Notes: generated by a model from the sequence alone, not told the origin. A stretch of 64,000 bases of DNA from Ectobius pallidus (GCA_964059195.1 CAXKWD010000005.1:94749882-94813881); one strand, 5' to 3'; counted from the first letter of the stretch, positions 46,133 to 58,649 are shown. Numbers and translations: made by a program.

Positions 46133-46395
46133 ATAAGAGGGGAGGGGTGTTTCTTTCTATTGATGTCTGTTTGCAGTTTTTACTCAGAGAAGAGGTCAAC
46201 AATCGGTGACCAACCAAAAATCGCTCATCTCGTATCCAATCCTACCTGCTGTTGAGTTGAAGTTACCCACTTCATTCTGTTGAACTGTGCATTACTGAAG
46301 ATTAGAAGTGCCTTGAGGAATTTATTTTTGTTAGATTTTTTAGTTCATTGATTGATCATTAGGGCCCAGATTTTTATGCAATTTCAAAGTGAGAA

Positions 46396-46458
46396 CTCTA
46401 ACTCCAAGGTGCTAACATCCCAGAAGGAACAAGGCCTACCACCCTACCACTGTGTCAA
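46396..46458 (-). mobile_element. 63-bp LINE 3'-end insertion
   Basis: Complement of GGTGGTAGGCCTTGTTCC and CTTCTGGGATGTTAGCACC, the 3' terminus of the LINE at 44570-44699. Flanked by a 12-bp duplication TCAAAGTGAGAA (46384-46395, 46459-46470). An extreme 5' truncation. Confidence 0.82.
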
Positions 46459-46616
46459 TCAAAGTGAGAAACATGTACATAAAAATATTGTATATATCAG
46501 AAAAATATAGGGCGATCCATATAAAACTGAACACTTTTAAAGGCTTATAACTTTTAAACTAATAATAGCATACATATGCAACTGTGCTGAATTACAGAGT
46601 ACCTTTGGGAGATTCC

Positions 46617-46997
46617 TCAGAGTAAATGTTGAAAATGTCCTCCACCTGCATCCATACACAACTGTACTCGTCGCACCATATTCTGAGACGTTTTCCGAAG
46701 CGTATCCTCGTTAATGTTACTGATTTCATTCCTTATTGCTTCACGGAGTTCAGCAAGTGACCGCGGTCTATTCTTGTACACCCTGTCCTTAAGGTAGCCC
46801 CACAAGAAGAAATCTGGAGATGTCAGGTCTGGCGATCTGGGAGGCCACAGATTGTTTGAGACAAGACGATCACCGAAGAAGCTGGCTATAAGTTTCATGG
46901 AATCACCAGACGTATGGCATGTTGCACCATCTTGCTGGAAATAACCTTCTGTTAATTCGATGTCGTCCAGTTGTTCCACGAATGTATTGAAGATGCT
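46617..46997 (-). pseudogene. Mariner transposase, C-terminal half
   Basis: Continues as IFNTFVEQLDDIELTEGYFQ, then QQDGATCHTSGDSMKLIASF (second Asp), LWPPRSPDLTSPDFFLWGYL (third Asp, about 34 residues on) and ends GGGHFQHLL plus stop. Open throughout; it is separated from its N-terminal half only by the insertion. Confidence 0.88.
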
Positions 46998-48034
46998 GTT
47001 CAGTTATGTTGTGATCTTTTTAGCTGTTAATATTTTTATTGCTAAATGTTTAATTTTATTATGATGTATGGTTGGTTTGATTTCTTTCTGCTTTTCGCCC
47101 GTTTTCAGGGGGCCTTGCATTCTCTTCATTATTTTTAAGGACAGTTGAATTTCTCTACAATATGTTTTTTATATTGTTAGCTTTCTTCTTTTCTTCTTGT
47201 TTCAAACATTCCTTCTTCGTCTTCGCCATTTTTAAATCCTCTTAAAGGATCATTGTCCATATCTGGACTTAACTAGCAGTGGTTTTTTAACGTCATAATT
47301 CCTTATTCTTCGCTTCCTGCAAGTTAAGGCTTCTTTATAATTGATATTAATTGCACAGAAGCAATTTTTCACATTTATTCGTCTCAGAAAAGGCTGGATT
47401 CGTTTAGTGCTTCCACCAGGCATTTCTACATGAATTGACTATCTTGATTATGACCTGATTTGGACTTCAGGACTATTTTTGAGGTAATATTAGCTACGAA
47501 AGGAATCTTATTACCTAGTGAGTGCATTAAAGCTCTAAAATTATTTCATACAGCTAATAATATTAAATTGATTTTATTGCAACGTAGCTGTATCTACTTT
47601 AACACACAATATAAATTCAGTAACATTATTATTGCGTATTATTTGGTGAATTAAAATATCACAAGATTGACTGTGAACCTTAATACGGCATATAATTGGT
47701 ACATGTGTGTATTTCATTGTTATTCACATAATTTTATTTGGAATATTGACTCCAAAGGTCCTCCGGAATTGTTATTAAATATATTTTTAAATCAGCAAGC
47801 TCTTTCATTTACTGGCGGAATCAATCATCCCTGCTTATAAGAAGACTTCAAGACGTCGATGAAATTTCCGAGTGTTTGTGATTCAAGAAGATCAAAGTGT
47901 CAGTGTTATCTCACCTATGGTTTATTTAGCTTATAACCTTGTTATCGTTCATTCTAAGCGAAATGTATAGCGTGTGTACAATCTTTATCACCCTTAATTA
48001 ATTTAATTGTTTTTACAGTCCACTGTCTACGCAC
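46984..48034. mobile_element. Unclassified 1.04-kb insertion inside the mariner
   Basis: The transposase is continuous across this segment if one CTGT (plus strand) is counted once, which implies a 4-bp duplication. The insert starts about TCAGTTATG and ends about TTTACAGTCCA on plus; no clear inverted ends. It could be a solo LTR or a non-coding retroelement; no ORF or domain is seen. Confidence 0.55.
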
Positions 48035-48699
48035 GTTATACAGATGCGACCATAAACCGCAGTGTTTACCTTGGTGTCGTAGAAAATGGGACCAACAATT
48101 CTGGTAGCTGACACCGCACACCAGACCCCAACCTTTTCCGGATGCAATGGAGCTTCGTGGATAATATTCGGGTTCTCAGCAGCCCAATACCTGCTGTTTT
48201 GAGTGTTGATGTAGCCTGAGAGGTGAAACCATGCTTCATCTGTAAACCAGGTTATGGAGAGAATGTCTGGGGTTGCAATAAGAAGAGCCTGAAACCATTG
48301 GCAATAACGCATTCGCTTTTCCGCGTCTGGTTCTTTTAACTGATGCACTACATGCACTCTGTATGCTCGTAGGCCTGCTTTCTTTGCAGCTCTCTGACAT
48401 GTGCCATATGAGTAGCCTGTCTCCTGGCTCAACCGGCGCAATGATTTCTTTGGTGAGTTCACAAAACGTTCTCGAACATCATTAACACACTCTTGACTCA
48501 TCACAGATCTTTTTTTCCCAGTTTCGCTGAGGAGAGAGCCAGTTGTCTCCAGCTTCCTCACCATGGATAAAATTGTTGCCCTTGTTGGAATATTGCGCAC
48601 ATTGAATTGTCTTCTAAATGCCCGTTGAGTTTCAATCAATGACTTCGTACACCAATATGTTTTCACAAGAAAAACACGCTGCTGAATTGAGAACTGCAT
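48025..48699 (-). pseudogene. Mariner transposase, N-terminal half
   Basis: Starts MQFSIQQRVFLVKTYWCTKS, then a helix-turn-helix region (SLRRLSQETGYSYGTCQRAA) and the first catalytic segment ITWFTDEAWFHLSGYINTQN, then WAAENPNIIHEAPLHPEKVG and VWCAVSATRIVGPIFY. The frame is open up to the insertion point at about 48034. The upstream 24 codons in frame are probably not translated. Confidence 0.85.
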
Positions 48700-49444
48700 T
48701 TTCGTTTCTGACTGCAAAACTAGAGACTGAAAACTAATTACTAATAAACAACAATAGTCGTAAGGCAACAATGCATGGATGGTAGGAGTACAAACATTAT
48801 TACCAATATCGATTCTCCCAAAGCCACTGAGATCATAAAACCAAATTTCAATCTTTTATTACTTTCCAGAGGGAAATTATAAGTCTTTAAAACTGTTCAG
48901 TTTTATATGGATCGCCCGTATATAATGAAATATGTAATAATCACAAAATATGTATTTTAAAATTAATATTTTTAATGCAATAAATATACGAAAATATTCA
49001 CACAAGCTTCTATATGCTACCTCTAATTTTGACAGTGAGTGCAGCTTATGATTTACCAAATTAAAGCCATAGTAAAAATGCTTCAAATATATATATATAT
49101 TTTAAATGTTATGCACTTAAGTTTGTGGAGAAATATGTTATCCTCATGCCCTGAAAACTCACTTTTTGAACTCGATTGTCCCATCTGAGTTAAGAGTACC
49201 TGTTTAGAAGACAGACGATATTATTTGTGTGCAATGCACTATGGAAATGTTGATCAAGCTGTGACTTCATGAAACACACTATAGTTTTGTTACCCGCTTA
49301 AAACATTTCTACTTTCATGCCCATTGTGAAACATTCATCAATACTCGACCACTGCCTTAGTTTTAATGCAAGTCTAAAACAGCTGGAGATGTTTTTAGCA
49401 AGTCCACTTCATGTACAGATTGATGCAATTTCAGACTAAGACTA

Positions 49445-49630
49445 CCTAGAAAAACTCATTTGCATCGTGCATATAGCAGTATTTTTATTTACCTGAAACC
49501 TGACTGTAACCCTTCCTAATTAGCTGGTTTCTAACTTCCTAGAAAAACTCATTTGCATCGTGCATATAGCAGTACTGTATTTTTATTTACCTGAAACCTG
49601 ACTGTAACCCTTCCTAATTAGCTGGTTTCA
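49445..49630. repeat. 93-bp tandem duplication
   Basis: Two adjacent copies start CCTAGAAAAACTCATTTGC (49445 and 49538) and are almost identical. The rest of 48919-50171 shows nothing else I can support. Confidence 0.9.
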
Positions 49631-50171
49631 ATTTGTAGTACAAAGACCAATGCACTTAGCTAGCCCAAGTTCTGAGAAACGATAAGTGCTAATGTGTGTA
49701 GCTGAACAACCCAGAACCACCGTATTTTGCATTTGTGTTGGAATTCACAAAGTTAGAAGAACTATCCCTACCTTTGGCAATTGAAATGTTTTCTTTATGA
49801 AAGAAAATTAGCTAATTATTTTATTAGTGACTGAAAAATAAAACAAAATTAAACAAAAACTTAATTTTTTTAATGATTTCCAGGATGATATGTACAAAAA
49901 TGTTACACTCGTTACATAATATGTAATAATATTTTTTTAAATTATGTAATATTAGTATGAATACATAAAAATATGTAAAATGAAACCCAACTATAATCAT
50001 ATCAGAAGCTCAAATAGCCGACATTTCTCATTTTTAGTAGTCTACAAGTAAGGGAATAGAATATGGAATTACATAAGAATCCAGACCCTAGTGATCAGCA
50101 TCTCCTCTATGGTGGTGAGTCTGGTAAGCAACTTAAACATTATGATGCATGCTATGAGAATTGTCAATTAT

Positions 50172-50445
50172 AATGGTTTATATAGAGCATAAAGCTTTTC
50201 CACTGGAACTCACTACTGCGGTATTTTATTACCTGTTGGAGCGCTTTCAACCACGTGGAGCGGTTCAAATCGCACACGTTCTACGACAGAGTCATCCAAA
50301 AATGTCTTCCCAACCACAACGATGGCATCATGGGAGTCAGTTGCTGAAGATGGCCGCTCCACACGGTTGAAAGCACTCCAACAGGTAATAAAATACTGCA
50401 GTAGTGAGTTCCAGTGGAAAAGCTTTATGCTCTATATAAATCATT
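50172..50445. mobile_element. Foldback element, 92-bp arms
   Basis: Arms 50172-50263 and 50354-50445 are near-perfect complements (AAAGCTTTTCCACTGGAACT and complement). At 50344-50373 the plus strand has CTGAAGA, stem GGCCG/CGGTT, then GAAAG, a weaker form of the motif in the other foldbacks. Confidence 0.85.
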
Positions 50446-50569
50446 AAGATTAACATCACTGCAGAATGGACAAAACTCAAGAAGTCAATTATAACTTATA
50501 ATATATAACTTGCTTCTTCCTAAAATTGCTATAGGTGGTCAGATAAAATGGCAGAAGGATTCAAAAATA

Positions 50570-50750
50570 TTGACTGGGAAACCCGAAGGGAAAAGGCCAC
50601 TTGGAAGACCTAGACGTAGGTGGGAGGGCAATATTAGGATAGATTTAAGAGAAGTGGGATTTGTAAGGGATGGCTAGATGGAGTTAGCACAGAATAGGGT
50701 TGAACGGCAGGCTCAGATAAGCACGGCAATGAACCTTTGGGTTCCATAAA
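50570..50750 (+). pseudogene. LINE RT C-terminal scrap
   Basis: Reads LTGKPEGKRPLGRPRRRWEG, then NIRIDLREVGFVRDG, a stop, then MELAQNRVERQAQISTAMNL. This is the familiar C-terminus of insect RTE/jockey-type LINE proteins. Confidence 0.75.
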
Positions 50751-50786
50751 AATAGATAATATTGTCTATTGTCATTGAGTGAGTAA

Positions 50787-51296
50787 GGGGCCTGATGGTT
50801 TGCAACCAACCTCAGAGCTAATGGGAGATATTGGTGATCATCTGACATGTATATAAGGTTACATATAACTTAACACATGAAAAACACTGCAGAATAGCCA
50901 GACACAGAAGGACATGTGCAGCAGCATTAATGTAAATAAATGCAATATCTCACCAAGCAGAAAGGGATATAACAAAAAACTCTTAAGCACATGCTATTGT
51001 TGACTCAGTAACATCGGCAACACAGTCAAGGTTACCATTGCAGTGGTGCTATAGTGCTCGCTTGTTTTCCCCATCACAGTGCTAATGTCAGGCCCCACCT
51101 CTCGAAAATCATGAGATAGATAATGAACGTAACACTAAAAATAGCTACTTTAATTCAAATGATGCATATAATCACTTTCATTATTTTCTTTGGCATACAT
51201 TTCTCCAGATTTCAAAATTTTGAAAAATAATAATTTTCTCCTATATGGAACTGGAAAAACTGTAAGAGGCATGCTTACCCCCAGAAAAAAAGCACT
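50787..51296 (+). repeat. Dispersed repeat, copy 1
   Basis: About 510 bp beginning GGGGCCTGATGG and ending ACCCCCAGAAAAAAAGCAC. It matches 57254-57778 along its length at roughly 85%, with small indels. Shared blocks include CATGCTATTGTTGA and CACCTCTCGAAAATCATG. Family unknown; GGGG...CCCC ends may be short inverted repeats. Confidence 0.8.
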
Positions 51297-51387
51297 ACTT
51301 AAGGCCTATGTATAACTAATCACAATCAAATCCTTAACCCCCAATCCCCAACCCCCAATAATATTTTCAAGTCAGCTACTCTGATGA

Positions 51388-51412
51388 TATGATGATGATG
51401 ATGATGATAATA
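51388..51412. repeat. (GAT)n microsatellite
   Basis: Short GAT run. The region 51300-52215 has no other supported feature. Confidence 0.85.
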
Positions 51413-52217
51413 CTTTATTTAGTTGTTTGAATTTTTACATAACTGCATAAGCATGACATCATCAGAAAAGTTAGTACATAAATCACCTGATTAATTTGGT
51501 TCCCTAAATACAATGTTTGGAAGCATTTCTATGTTTCTGTCAGTTTCTCCATGAACAGCATAGGTCGAAAATGTAACAATGTAGGAAACAAAAATTATAT
51601 TTGGGTTGGATATCTTCTTGGGATGTGACACGAAGATTGACTATGACTTTCTCTTATTTTTACTATCACTTTTCATGAAGAAAATGTCATTTTTCGCAAT
51701 TTTCTCGAAAACGAGTTTAACAATTTTATTTTGTACATGAAGTGCTTATACCAAGGCTTAAATTTATTTATTTTGAAACCTTTTTTCATACACATTCTCT
51801 AAGAGTCAGTAAGGCAGCCACCGTTCGCACGCACTCAGGTCTATGTCTTGCCTGGTGAACAATACACCTTTGCAGATGAAGTTTTATTTCACAACTTCGA
51901 GTAGAGAAGTTATGTGAGTGTTTCACATCAGACTTTTAGACTTGACTTGTCCGATATCAATTTTAATAAAAATATTGTATCTTGTTCTTTAATGATTTCA
52001 CTGGATCAACAATATATCAATTCCAATCAAAATAAATTACCTTACCATAAGTTTTAATTCTTCAATAAGTTTCATTTTTCTGATTGAGCTTAAGTCTGAA
52101 AATTTTTAGTTACTACCATTAGCTCAATTAATTAAGATAGTTAAAATAGCAATCAGTTCACAATTGTTCGTGCATGCATATTATAAAACACAAGTCACCT
52201 TATTTGTAAAATATATA

Positions 52218-53143
52218 CGAGGGCTGGTCAATAAGTAAGGTCTCCAACACTCTAGCCCAAGCTCACAACATCGGACAAGAGAGTTGGCGCCACTGCCATG
52301 TTCCGCTATCTCCCCTCTTTCAAACGAGCCATTGCTGCAGCCGCAGAACCTTTTAATGTCCGAGATAGAGCTGTTTGAAATGGATCTCCCGTTTTCGGTC
52401 CCCACCAAGTCCCCGCAAAGTCATACGGTTTCTTACTGCAAAAAAGATCCACCAATGGAAATTCACAGACAGCTTTGCGAAGTTTATGGAGAGGGATGTA
52501 TGGACATAAAAAATGTGCGTAAACGGGTTCATGAGTTTAAACAGGGCCTGACAAATATTCATGATGAAAAGCGAAGTGGGAGACCAACAACAGCCGTCAC
52601 AGATGAGATGGTGGCAAAAGTCAATGAATTGGTGCAACAAGATCGACGCGTCACTACTCGTGAACTTTGTTTATTACTTCCTGACATTTCTAAATGTTCC
52701 TTACAAACCATTTTGAGTGACAAATTGATGTTCCATAAGGTCTGTGCGAGGTGGGTTCGCATAGGCTGCACTTGGTGGGGATGGAAATCAGGAGATCCAT
52801 TTCAAACAGCTCTACCTCGGACACTAAAAGGTTCAGCGGCTGCATCAATGGCTCGTTTGAAAGAGAGTAGATAGCGGAACATGGCAGTGGCACCAACTGT
52901 CTCGTCCGATGTTGTGAGCTTGGGCTAGAGTGTTGGAGACCTTACTTATTACTTGGCGGGGACGGAAATTGGGAGATCCATTTCAAACAGCTCTATCTGG
53001 GACACTAAAAGGTTCAATGGCTGCAGCAATGGCTCGTTTGAAAGAGGGTAGGTAACGGGACATGGCAGTGGCACCAACTCTCTCGTCCGACGTTGTGACC
53101 TTGGACTAGAGCGTTGGAGACCTTACTTATTGACCAACCCTCG
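52218..53143 (+). mobile_element. Mariner derivative with duplicated right end
   Basis: Long inverted ends begin CGAGGGCTGGTCAATAAGTA and are flanked by TA (52216-52217, 53144-53145). The right end occurs twice in tandem (about 52770-52950 and 52955-53143). The centre keeps the transposase N-terminus only. Confidence 0.9.
52434..52760 (+). pseudogene. Mariner transposase N-terminal remnant
   Basis: EIHRQLCEVYGEGCMDIKNV, then RKRVHEFKQGLTNIHDEKRS, GRPTTAVTDEMVAKVNELVQ and RRVTTRELCLLLPDISKCSL through KVCARWV. This is the DNA-binding half of a mariner (SETMAR-like) transposase; the catalytic DDD domain is deleted at the next codon. Confidence 0.88.
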
Positions 53144-53195
53144 TAAAATAAATAAAACTTAAAAATATCATCGTAAAAACTTTCCTCGAGTCAAT

Positions 53196-53227
53196 GACAT
53201 GTTTCGGACTCAATAGTTCATCTTCAG
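53196..53227 (-). ncRNA. Hammerhead-like motif
   Basis: On minus: CTGAAGA (53227-53221), stem GAACT/AGTCC with one mismatch, GAAAC (53205-53201), AT, GTC (53198-53196). Same order as at 38242-38279, but no inverted repeat around it. Probably a solo remnant. Confidence 0.3.
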
Positions 53228-53229
53228 GT

Positions 53230-56150
53230 CTGTAGTGATCATACTGCTTGTCCTGTTTCTATTTTGGTGGATGCACCGAAATAGAAGGCATCAGTAGTTA
53301 GAGATGAAAACATACTTGACTTATTTAAAATTTCAATGAAGCCTTCAAACTTATAAACCCTAAAAAAAACTTTCAGTAGCGCCCATAATGCATTTTTTTT
53401 TTTAAACATGGAACATGTTAAAAAAGTTATACAAGATGAATGTATAGCATCTTCTAATAAAAACAAGACAGATGCTGTCAGCTGTAGCTGAAAACAGAAG
53501 GAAGCTGAGAGAAGAACAGAAAAACATTCGAAAAGCAAACAGCAATGAGCATGGGTGTTTCTTGCTACCAATAAGTTTGATGTATTTTTTGTCACTCCGT
53601 AATTTGGTTTATTAAAATTAAGAATTAATCACCATTACCATCAGGATACAGGTTAAATAACAAAAACAATACAAGCCCTGAGATTTGGCTTGGAATCAAG
53701 GATTTCCTGGGAAATATGGGATGGGTGGGGCAGTTAAAATTATATTTTCTTGTATGTTATGTTGCATTTTGACAGCATTGTTCTGAGCTTATATGACAAT
53801 AGATTCACAACATATAGAGAGATTACACATGCGTCCGCATAAAAGATAAGTTGGATCTTATTCCAATGCAGCCTGTAGAATCATAAATAAGAAGAGATAA
53901 GTAATGCAATTTCATCTATGACCTCTAGCAACAATCTGCTTAACATGTTCTATTCTTATCTGTCAACATGAATATGCAATTATTTCCAAAGAGCTTCAAC
54001 AAGGGATGAACAAAATTTGTATTACATTTGAAAGAAGATCTGAATTCACAAGCAATCTCTCAGTCAACCTGAAGACTTATTACTCTCTCTAATTGGAGAT
54101 GCTCAAACCAGCAACAGCTCATAAGGAAAACAGTTGATATAGCCCTATCTCCATAAATTAATCTCTTACACGCCGAATTGTTTTGCTACTTAAAAAGTAG
54201 GTGTTTATCATTAAATTTAGTGTGTTAGGTATGTATTTAAGAGAGTTATGTGAAAAATATTGTACTGTTATTTCTTTAATTTCTATATGTGAACTGGGGT
54301 GTTCCCAACTGAGAACATTGGGGGTGCATATGAAGTATTACCGGTATTAGAGATTTCTGTAATTGCAAAGATTTTAATACTCTTATATAAATTTGTTTTT
54401 TATAACATTATTAAGCATACTATAGCTTAAAAAATCTTGTATAGTCTACACTTCAGAGCTAAAAATTTACAATTATTACAATTCTATAATAAATTATATA
54501 AATATAATTGAAAAGTATAATTTATTGAAAATTTACAGTGCAAATTTCTGATGGTTGTTCATACACTATATACATTCGGCTAGACAGCTGCCATCATAAT
54601 AAAAAACACTAAATAGTATGCCATGAACACAGGATACCAACATCAATGTAAGAAAACTAGAAAAGGTAAATGTTAAATTATGAAAATAATCACAAGATTT
54701 TTCATGGCAAATTCACTAAATCCATTAAAACATCTTGAATTGTCATTTTTAATTATGGTTCATAGGTATGGTTCCTGTATATGTTGGTGGATCTCTTCAA
54801 GGCTGCAAGGCAGCCAGCAAGAAAATGTCTTTTGGAAGGCTAAGAGTCTTGCAGGAATCCACTACAAAGCTTGAACAATACTTCAGGTTCTGATCATCAG
54901 TCCAGTCACTCATACTGAATTGAGATTGTATATATTTTTGAAATAAAGGATGGTTGCCTCATAGATGTTTCTCTTTTTCTTCGTCCACCTCTGCTGGCTT
55001 GTCTTTCATGATTTTCAAACCATGTGGTAAGGTCAAATAATATATAGCTATTTGGAGATGGAGACTTGAGGGCAATGAAGTCTATTCATGTGTTGCTACC
55101 TGCAGGGGGAAGACCATATACAGTGATCGACTCTTAATGTAATAGCAGGTAATGTTATCAACAATCAGGTAATGTTATCACTTTTATGAAGTCCCGTACA
55201 GATTAATACTGATAACTTACATTGAAAAAATGCTGTTTATTGTGATCAAAGATTCGGTTTATGTTATCACTTTTTCCTTTTTACGGCTCACTTCCAAGTA
55301 CTTGACATCATTAAAATTTTATTTTCAAGAATTTCATTTCTAACTCAACTGTACTGTGTTGTATTGTACGGTTTCCAGTTCATAGGATGACCAGTTCGAT
55401 GGGCTGGCATTATCTAACTTTCTCTTTTCAGCAATAAATCATGTTTCAACCCTCAGTTAAGACTTAAATTGCAGCTTTTGATTTACGAAGATAACATGCT
55501 GACATGCATTGATGGTTAGTGTAAAATGAAAAGACTTTAACAGACAGGCGTTGGATGTTTTGCTACGCGGTCTTTACCACAGGTCAGTAGACCTACAAAA
55601 ACACTCATAACTCTTAACTGAGTATGGAGTATTGAAATGAAAACAGTAAATAAAAACATATACAATTAAAAACTTTGTTACTGGTTGAAAATATACCTAG
55701 TTGCTTGCAGTCTAATACTGTATCATAAATGGTTCAGTGATTCACAGTTATGCATTATCTTATGAATAAATAGCTTTGAATTCTTTGTGGTGTATTTTCT
55801 TATGTATGAATAAATACCCTTCATTTAATTATTTCGGCTACTGTTATCAATCGGTTAATTTTATCACATCAGCTGCATCCCGAAGTGATCACAATAAGCA
55901 AAATGCTCTGTACTTATACGACTTCATAAATTGTAAAGTAATTCTCTCAAAGCATTTGCAAAAATTGACTGCAAAGTAGGATGGTGAGAATTGCAAATTT
56001 TTATTAACATATGAAGGAACTTTCAATTGTCAAATTATTAACTAGACAAGATTAAATACATGCCACAGTACATCTTCACCCAGTTTAAAAGAATTTAAAC
56101 TTTAAAGAAAATAGGCTATATATTATACTTCCTCAGGGGCTGTGTAAATA
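53230..56150. other. Stretch with no recognised feature
   Basis: About 2.9 kb of AT-rich sequence. Only short chance frames; no terminal repeats or RNA gene supported. Confidence 0.5.
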
Positions 56151-56156
56151 TATATA

Positions 56157-56951
56157 CAGGGCATATCAAAATTAATAACGCAAACCAAAACAGTTGAAAG
56201 TATACAACAGAAGCAAAAAAGTTGCAGCAGGGTCTGCAAACAAGCAGTTTGCGAGATTTATTATTGAGAATGTGTGATTATGGGCTGCCACTGACTTCAT
56301 CAAGAAACATCGTCCTAATTAGTACAAATGAATTTGAAAAGTACACTTTTCATGTAGTTGCCATTCTAAGTTGCCTCAAATTCTCTCATAGCATAACTTA
56401 ACAAGGAATATACAATTCTACTTTAGTATGTTACATGTTATTAATACTGTACACTCTTCCTCTTAATGGAAGTTTTCAAAGTGTCATCCCTGCACCTGGA
56501 TGCAATACTGCACTCGTCTCTGCAGTGAGTTTTGAATTCTTTCAAACACCCTGGATCATCTCAGAATTCTTGACAAGCACATACAATTCTTTGCTGTTCC
56601 TGAATGGTTCCATTTTGACTGCGTAGAGTTCAGCACACCTGACACTGTTCGGATGAGTGATTTGACTGCTTCGACTATATTCTGTGCCCATTGTCTGTCG
56701 TGTATGGTTTGATTACAACTCCACCTTGTGGCAATGTTCAGTTTTGTAAACAAGAACACATCGCGGACTGCTTCAAGTGCACAATGAGTGAAGCACAACT
56801 AAGGACATCAGTTGCGGTTCATAACCACACATTCGGAATAATAAATCATGCCAATTCCTTGTTTGCGATCCATGTTATTGGAACTTTTTCGCTTCTGTTA
56901 TCTTATACTTTCAACCATTTCAGTTTGCGCTATTAATTATGATACACCCTG
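56157..56951 (-). mobile_element. Mariner-like deletion derivative
   Basis: Inverted ends of about 45 bp: CAGGGCATATCAAAATTAAT (left) and, complemented, CAGGGTGTATCATAATTAAT (right). TA precedes the left end; the right flank is CA. On minus, 56570-56470 retains FERIQNSLQRRVQYCIQVQG then HFENFH, a mariner C-terminus, after a premature stop. Confidence 0.8.
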
Positions 56952-56959
56952 CATTTATT

Positions 56960-57031
56960 TATGTATGTATGTATGTATGTATGTATGTATGTATGTATGT
57001 ATGTGTGTGTGTGTGTATATATATATATATA
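56960..57031. repeat. Compound (ATGT)n(GT)n(AT)n microsatellite
   Basis: About 70 bp of ATGT, GT then AT repeats, just beyond the MITE's right end. Confidence 0.97.
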
Positions 57032-57253
57032 GACTCACTTTCGAATTGATGGAACATTCCCAGACAACCCACATATTTAGAATGAAAGTGGAATCACATA
57101 ATATGCATAAAGTCTTCTGAGGTGGATTCAGTTCATACACATCAATTCTATTCATAAGCTGCAATTTAGTCTATGATAGACTCTCATGGTTTCTTACACC
57201 TTTCTCCAGTAGACTCTAAATTTAAAATGAAAAGTAGCTATACCTCTATTTTT

Positions 57254-57778
57254 CACTGTTGGGGCCTGACAGGTTTGCGACCAACCTCGAAACTACTGTG
57301 GGATAGGCTACTGATCATCTGACATATATATAAGCAGTCATTTTCACAAGGTTATATATAACAACTGCAAAATAGCCAGAGACAGAACGACAAGTGCAAC
57401 AGCATTAATGCAATTAAATGCAATATCAAGCCAAGAGGAAAGGGATACAACAAATTTTTGAGAACATGCTATTGTTGAATCAGTAACAATGGCAACATAG
57501 TCATGGTTACCATTGCAGCGATGCTGTAGGGCTCGCTTGTTTTCCCAATCGCAATGCTAATGTCAGGCCTCACCTCTCGAAAATCATGGGATAGATAACA
57601 AACGTAACACTAAAAATAGCTACTTTAATTAAAAGATCCATATAATCACTTTCGTTATTTTGTTTGGCACACATTTCTCTAGATTTCAAAATTGTGGAAA
57701 ATAATGATTTTCTCCTATACGAAACTGGAAAAATCTTTAAGGGGTATGCACATGTCATGTACCCCCAAGGAAAAAAGC
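57254..57778 (+). repeat. Dispersed repeat, copy 2
   Basis: Starts GGGGCCTGACAGG and ends GTACCCCCAAGGAAAAAAGCAC. Direct-orientation partner of 50787-51296; the two share order and ends with small indels. Confidence 0.8.
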
Positions 57779-58346
57779 ACTATATATATTGCAGAACATT
57801 ATAAATAAACTAGACCCAACCAGAAGCCAGTATCAACAATCTATAGCACAAAAGGCATGCAGCAAACCCTTAACATTAACGAAGAGCTAGCTAAATGACT
57901 TTCAAAATCACTTCAGAAAACAGTTTCTTATTGTAACATTGTAAATATATTAACATTAAAGATTTAAAAGTCTGTACTTTCTTGAATATCATTCATATAT
58001 TGGGTAGTTAGCAATCACTTTATCTTTATTTTTACTGGTTCAGGATACAAGGGACTTGTTGTGTGGCAGATATTTATAAATACTATATAACACTAGAGTA
58101 GCAACTGTGAATTCCTAGTTAGACATTGCATTCTGTTCTCTGCCACTGTTGAAATAGTGTGTTTTAGCTACAATTCATAGCATTCCACATGATATATGAT
58201 GCAATTCTTGGACTATTTAGTAATGGGAGTCTTTCATGTGTTTATGAAGTTATATATTCTAATAATTAAGTGGAGGGAAAGGAAATAGACATTAAATCCC
58301 TGTCTGGGATATTAATACAAGTAAGAATCAGCTTGAAAAATTTCAT

Positions 58347-58416
58347 GTCATAACCGGGATTTGAACACGGATCTTCAGCTTAACGCGCTGATGCTCTACC
58401 ATTGAGCTACCATGAC
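58347..58416 (-). tRNA. tRNA-Asn(GTT)-like sequence, left arm
   Basis: Reverse-complement twin of 58650-58719; see that entry. Transcribed toward the outside of the palindrome. Confidence 0.45.
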
Positions 58417-58649
58417 AACATGCCAGTACAACATCAAATTCCTCAACTGATTCAGAATACAAGGCAACCCACGGGAGGTTTCTCCGTTGAGAACACACAT
58501 CCAATGGTGTCCTACATTTGTAGGTACTTTGAAGCCAAGTACCTACAAATGTAGGACACCATTGGATGTGTGTTCTCAACGGAGAAACCTCCCGTGGGTT
58601 GCCTTGTATTCTGAATCAGTTGAGGAATTTGATGTTGTACTGGCATGTT

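Larger units (their letters stand above)
46510..48918 (-). mobile_element. Mariner-like transposon split by another insertion
   Basis: Inverted ends of about 40 bp read GGGCGATCCATATAAAACTG (left) and the same on complement (right), next to TA. The transposase runs on minus in two pieces (48699-48025 and about 46997-46617) separated by a 1.04 kb insertion. Without it the element is about 1.37 kb, a normal mariner size. Confidence 0.9.

Noticed and set aside
56848..57164. Frames with repeated YV/MC or YIHT residues
   Set aside because: They translate the ATGT/GT microsatellite.
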